From assembly GCA_003156615.1 (NCBI GenBank), contig PMHI01000607.1:2363-11843 (forward strand): a stretch of 9,481 nucleotides of DNA, given 5' to 3'. The translations under genes were made by a program, and so were the position numbers. The DNA comes from Acidobacteriaceae bacterium (GTDB taxonomy: Bacteria > Acidobacteriota > Terriglobia > Terriglobales > SbA1). Of this stretch, positions 6,920-9,481 are shown in pieces. The notes under the pieces were generated by a model, which did no database searches, had not been told where the DNA came from, and saw only the letters and a program-made list of their open reading frames with translations. Each line of letters starts with the position of its first letter. Position 1 is the stretch's first letter.

Positions 6920-7512
6920 GACGGGTGGAAGCCCACCTGCTCCAACCGCTGCCGTAACTTGTCCAGGCAGCGTTTGCGGATAAAACCAATGGAACCAGAG
7001 GCCAGATCCAGATCTTTCGCAACCTGCTGATAGGGGCGCGCCGGCATCTCAAAGAACAGCATTCGCACCAGACGCTGGCAACGTGGAGAGAGAGCCAACA
7101 AAGCCTCGCGCAGCATTTGCTCTTGCTGAACCTGCAAAGCAAAATCCTTCGGCTCCTCTGGCGAGGCGTACGAGTCGAGGTCGTCAACCTCCTGCAGCTT
7201 CTGCCGTTGTTGCGCCTGTTTTCGGTGGAAGCATTTATTCCGCGTAACCTGGATAAGCCAGCCGGCCAAAGCGTTGGGTTCGCGCAGAGATGACAATTCG
7301 GCTAACAGGTCCATGCACACTGCCTGGAAAATATCGGCAGAGTCTTCTTCGGAAAAACCGTACCGTACAGGAATCGAGAAGATCAGATTTTTATATTTCG
7401 CGATGAGAGCCGACCAAGCCGCCTCGTTGCCGTTGAGGCACTCTTGAATCAGGCGAGAATCGGAAAATTGATTCGTGTACCCGATCCGGGCTTTCCCTGG
7501 CGCGGTGGTCAT
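6916..7512 (-). CDS. Sigma-70 family (ECF-like) RNA polymerase sigma factor
   Basis: The product has 198 residues from the ATG at 7512. That codon overlaps the TGA of the upstream solute-binding protein gene (ATGA, 7509-7512), with GGAAG about 12 nt upstream; a start at 7563 would overlap the neighbour by 55 nt and is less likely. Residues about 19-100 match sigma region 2 (SRLIQECLNGNEAAWSALIA, then GWLIQVTRNKCFHRKQ for -10 recognition and melting). Residues about 131-190 match region 4, with the helix-turn-helix RPYQQVAKDLDLASGSIGFI and a basic recognition helix tail KRCLDKLRQRL. There is no extra C-terminal domain. It would direct RNA polymerase to alternative promoters, perhaps including that of its own operon (inference). 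The nearest candidate regulator is the HX4CX2C protein two genes downstream. The stop codon overlaps the GTG of the TPR-CHAT gene. Confidence 0.9.
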   Translation of the reverse strand: MTTAPGKARIGYTNQFSDSRLIQECLNGNEAAWSALIAKYKNLIFSIPVRYGFSEEDSADIFQAVCMDLLAELSSLREPNALAGWLIQVTRNKCFHRKQAQQRQKLQEVDDLDSYASPEEPKDFALQVQQEQMLREALLALSPRCQRLVRMLFFEMPARPYQQVAKDLDLASGSIGFIRKRCLDKLRQRLEQVGFHPS

Positions 7513-9278
7513 GGCTTGCCAGTCACTTCCTTTTCCCGGAAGAACAACTCTTGAGAGTTCCACAGAGTATGCGGATCGAGGGTCGCAGGTTTGAAATTAG
7601 CCAGCTGATCCTTGGCCCCTACCAAGATATTGGGGCTTGCCAGACAGATGATGGGGAGCTCCTCGGCCAGGATTTCTTGCACGCGGTCGTACAGTAACTT
7701 CCGGTCCTTGGGCTTCATGGTAGAAAGTTGCTTTTCCATCAGTTGGTCAATCTCTGATTCCCAACTCGTTGCCGGATGAGGCTCACCAAGGTCCCAAACA
7801 TGATCATTTCCGGACGACCGCCAGATATTCATCTCTGAGGTTGGGTCTACGTCTCCTGCCCCGAGGCCGAGAACGGCGGCTTCGTAGTCGTGAGTTTGCA
7901 AGATGCGGTCCAAGACAGAGTGGAAATCCAGCGCTACAACCTGGACGCGGATTCCCAAATCCTTCAGGTCCGCCTGAATCATGGTTGCTATCTGCGTACG
8001 CTGTAGGTTCGAGGCACTGGTGATGATCGAAAACTCAACCGGGGAGCTGCTGGCGTCCACCAATGTGCCATCATCCTTCCAGGAGAATCGTGCCGACGCG
8101 AGCAGTTTCCTCGCGCCCTCAACCGACCGCGCGGGATGAGGAATAGCCGTGTCCACCCAGAAGTTACTGGCCGGGGTGACTGGCGTCCACAAAGGAGTCC
8201 CGCGGCCTCGATACACGATTCGGCTAATTGCCTGCCGGTCGATGCCCAGTGAAACTGCCTGGCGGAATTTAACTTCTCGAAACCAGGCTTGCTTTCGGGC
8301 GAGCGCAAAAGATTGGGCAGGCAAAACACTATTCAGGTTGAAAAAGAGAAAATTGAATTCGAGGCTGGGGCCGAGATCGGACAGATGAAATGAACGGGGG
8401 CCCTGGTCGCTCTCCAAAACCGAATAATCTTCAGCGCTGATTCGGTTGATGACGTCCGTGTCCCCGGCCTGAAAACGAATTACTTCGGCGTCCGAGTTTG
8501 CAACGAACAAGAAGGTAATCTGATCTAGGTAAGGAAGTCGAGTCCCATCGCGATCTGCTCTCCAGTAGTAAGGATTCCGTTCGAGGGTGATCCGCTCTCC
8601 GGCAACGTATTGCTTGAGCCGAAACGGACCGAGCCCCGCGATTTCTTGAGGAGATGTTCCCAGGCCCCAACTTTGCGCCAGCTTTCCGCTTTTGTAGGCT
8701 TCTTCCAGAAGATGTCTGGGCAGAATGGCTATGCTGTCGAACAATCGTTCTGCGCTGGCGTAGGGTTGAGCTAATTTGAAGACCACGCGATAGGCATCAA
8801 CCTTTTCGACACTTATCGGGCTACCGTGGATGACTAACAAGTCGCGCTGTGGAGAATGAACAGCCTCATCCAGATACACCTTGAAGCTGAAGATCACGTC
8901 ATCGGCGTCGACCGGATGACCGTCAGAAAAATGCAGGCCACGGCGCAGTTCGAGAGTATACCGAAGTCCATCAGGAGACACGTGCCACGTCTTGGCCAGA
9001 GCCAGCTCGGTCTGTTGGGAAAGCCGGTTGATATGGACCAGATCACCGACCATTTGCGCAATGACTTCCCGGGATGAGATATCAGCGGAAGTGACCGGGT
9101 TCAGTGTTTTTGGCTCGGAACGCAGCGATACGACCAAACGACCACCCGGCTGTCCGATCGGGTTATCCGCGATAAGGATTTCTTCGCTTGGTATCTGCGC
9201 CTGGGCCCGGTTGGACGCAGCAGATGCACAGATGAAAGCGGCAACAATGAGGGCGCCCTTGAAGCCACGAACGCTCAT
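7509..9278 (-). CDS. Peptide/solute-binding protein of an ABC transporter (family 5)
   Basis: The ATG at 9278 overlaps the permease stop (ATGA, 9275-9278) and has GAGGTG 6 nt upstream; a GTG three codons earlier is possible but less supported. The product has 589 residues. Residues 1-27 are a Sec signal peptide ending AQA before Q28; there is no clear lipobox, so it is probably periplasmic and soluble. The mature protein follows the SBP_bac_5 (DppA/OppA-like) pattern: LRSEPKTLNPVTSADISSRE near the N-terminus, WHVSPDGLRYTLELRRGLHF, SDGHPVDADDVIFSF, GLGPFRLKQYVAGERITLER and NPYYWR, then VKFRQAVSLGIDRQAISRIV. Such proteins capture oligopeptides or similar solutes and deliver them to a Dpp/Opp-type permease; the permease gene immediately upstream supports this. 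The ligand is unknown. It is translationally coupled to the sigma factor that follows, an unusual neighbour for a transporter subunit. Confidence 0.93.
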   Translation of the reverse strand: MSVRGFKGALIVAAFICASAASNRAQAQIPSEEILIADNPIGQPGGRLVVSLRSEPKTLNPVTSADISSREVIAQMVGDLVHINRLSQQTELALAKTWHVSPDGLRYTLELRRGLHFSDGHPVDADDVIFSFKVYLDEAVHSPQRDLLVIHGSPISVEKVDAYRVVFKLAQPYASAERLFDSIAILPRHLLEEAYKSGKLAQSWGLGTSPQEIAGLGPFRLKQYVAGERITLERNPYYWRADRDGTRLPYLDQITFLFVANSDAEVIRFQAGDTDVINRISAEDYSVLESDQGPRSFHLSDLGPSLEFNFLFFNLNSVLPAQSFALARKQAWFREVKFRQAVSLGIDRQAISRIVYRGRGTPLWTPVTPASNFWVDTAIPHPARSVEGARKLLASARFSWKDDGTLVDASSSPVEFSIITSASNLQRTQIATMIQADLKDLGIRVQVVALDFHSVLDRILQTHDYEAAVLGLGAGDVDPTSEMNIWRSSGNDHVWDLGEPHPATSWESEIDQLMEKQLSTMKPKDRKLLYDRVQEILAEELPIICLASPNILVGAKDQLANFKPATLDPHTLWNSQELFFREKEVTGKP

Positions 9279-9481
9279 ACTGCGCACCTCGGAACCCGTT
9301 GCTCCTCATCCTGCACCGCACTTGCCAGAAGCATATAACCCAGGAAAACCGGGATCAACACCAATCCCGGAGCCCACATCCACCAATACGAAACGAGCAC
9401 ATGGTATTGCTGGAGCGCTGCCAGCATATTACCCCAGCTTGGCGTAGGCTCGCCCACTCCCAGACCCAAGAAAGATAACGT
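9275..9481 (-). CDS. DppC-type ABC transporter permease, C-terminal fragment
   Basis: The frame is open at the window edge and gives the last 68 residues. LSFLGLGVGEPTPSWGNML is the characteristic segment near the end of DppC/OppC-type inner-membrane permeases, just after the conserved cytoplasmic coupling loop. A final membrane helix follows (WMWAPGLVLIPVFLGYMLLA), then a short polar tail. These permeases pair with a DppB-type subunit and ATPases, probably encoded beyond the window, to import peptides bound by the periplasmic protein encoded next. Its stop codon overlaps the start codon of that gene by 4 nt. Confidence 0.9.
   Translation of the reverse strand, partial: TLSFLGLGVGEPTPSWGNMLAALQQYHVLVSYWWMWAPGLVLIPVFLGYMLLASAVQDEEQRVPRCAV
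9285..9290 (-). promoter_or_regulatory. Ribosome binding site of the solute-binding protein gene
   Basis: GAGGTG on the minus strand lies 6 nt before the ATG at 9278. It overlaps the alternative GTG codon at 9287-9285, so it favours the later start, which also gives the same ATGA junction seen at the next gene. Confidence 0.55.

Noticed and set aside
7513..7563. Upstream start at 7563 for the sigma factor
   Set aside because: It would overlap the solute-binding protein gene by 55 nt and add 17 residues before region 2; the ATGA junction at 7509-7512 matches the neighbouring overlap style.
1..9481. CRISPR array, tRNA/rRNA, gasdermin or transposase genes as partners of the CHAT protein
   Set aside because: I looked for repeat-spacer periodicity, structural RNA signatures and additional effector genes and found none; the coding capacity is filled by the genes listed.

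Overview
The window most resembles a soil Acidobacteriota (Terriglobia-like) chromosome. This rests on moderate-to-high GC, the gene content and the style of the proteins, in particular the sigma factor / TPR-CHAT / zinc-finger / subtilase grouping. It is an inference from pattern, not from a marker gene. There is no rRNA, tRNA, CRISPR array, insertion sequence or phage gene.

Left part (1-1860), apparently ordinary accessory metabolism. It holds the C-terminal end of an NmrA-like NAD(P)-binding protein, a short tandem duplication, a complete DltE-like short-chain dehydrogenase (+ strand), and, convergent with it and abutting its stop codon, a minus-strand gene for a small transglutaminase-like protein. 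That gene is split by a single-base frameshift.

Right part (1862-9481), all on the minus strand and so transcribed from high to low coordinates. The order is: end of a DppC-type peptide ABC transporter permease; a complete family 5 peptide/solute-binding protein with a signal peptide; an ECF-like sigma-70 factor; a 961-residue TPR-CHAT (caspase-like) protein with the His/Cys dyad in place; a soluble protein with an N-terminal HX4CX2C zinc-finger-like motif and a C-terminal beta-sandwich-like domain; and a secreted subtilisin-like (S8) protease. The first four genes are joined by three consecutive 4-nt start/stop overlaps (9275-9278, 7509-7512, 6916-6919), which implies one translationally coupled mRNA. 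The last two genes follow in the same direction after gaps of 99 and 132 nt, each with its own ribosome binding site.

Working model (inference): transporter components supply or sense extracellular peptides. The sigma factor controls the cassette or other genes, with the zinc-finger protein as candidate anti-sigma or adaptor. The TPR-CHAT protein is a cytoplasmic protease whose TPR array recognises a trigger or substrate, and the subtilase acts outside the cytoplasmic membrane. Two proteases of different classes in two compartments, coupled to a sigma factor and a peptide-binding protein, make a candidate signalling or conflict (defence/cell-death) module. It is the most interesting content of the window.
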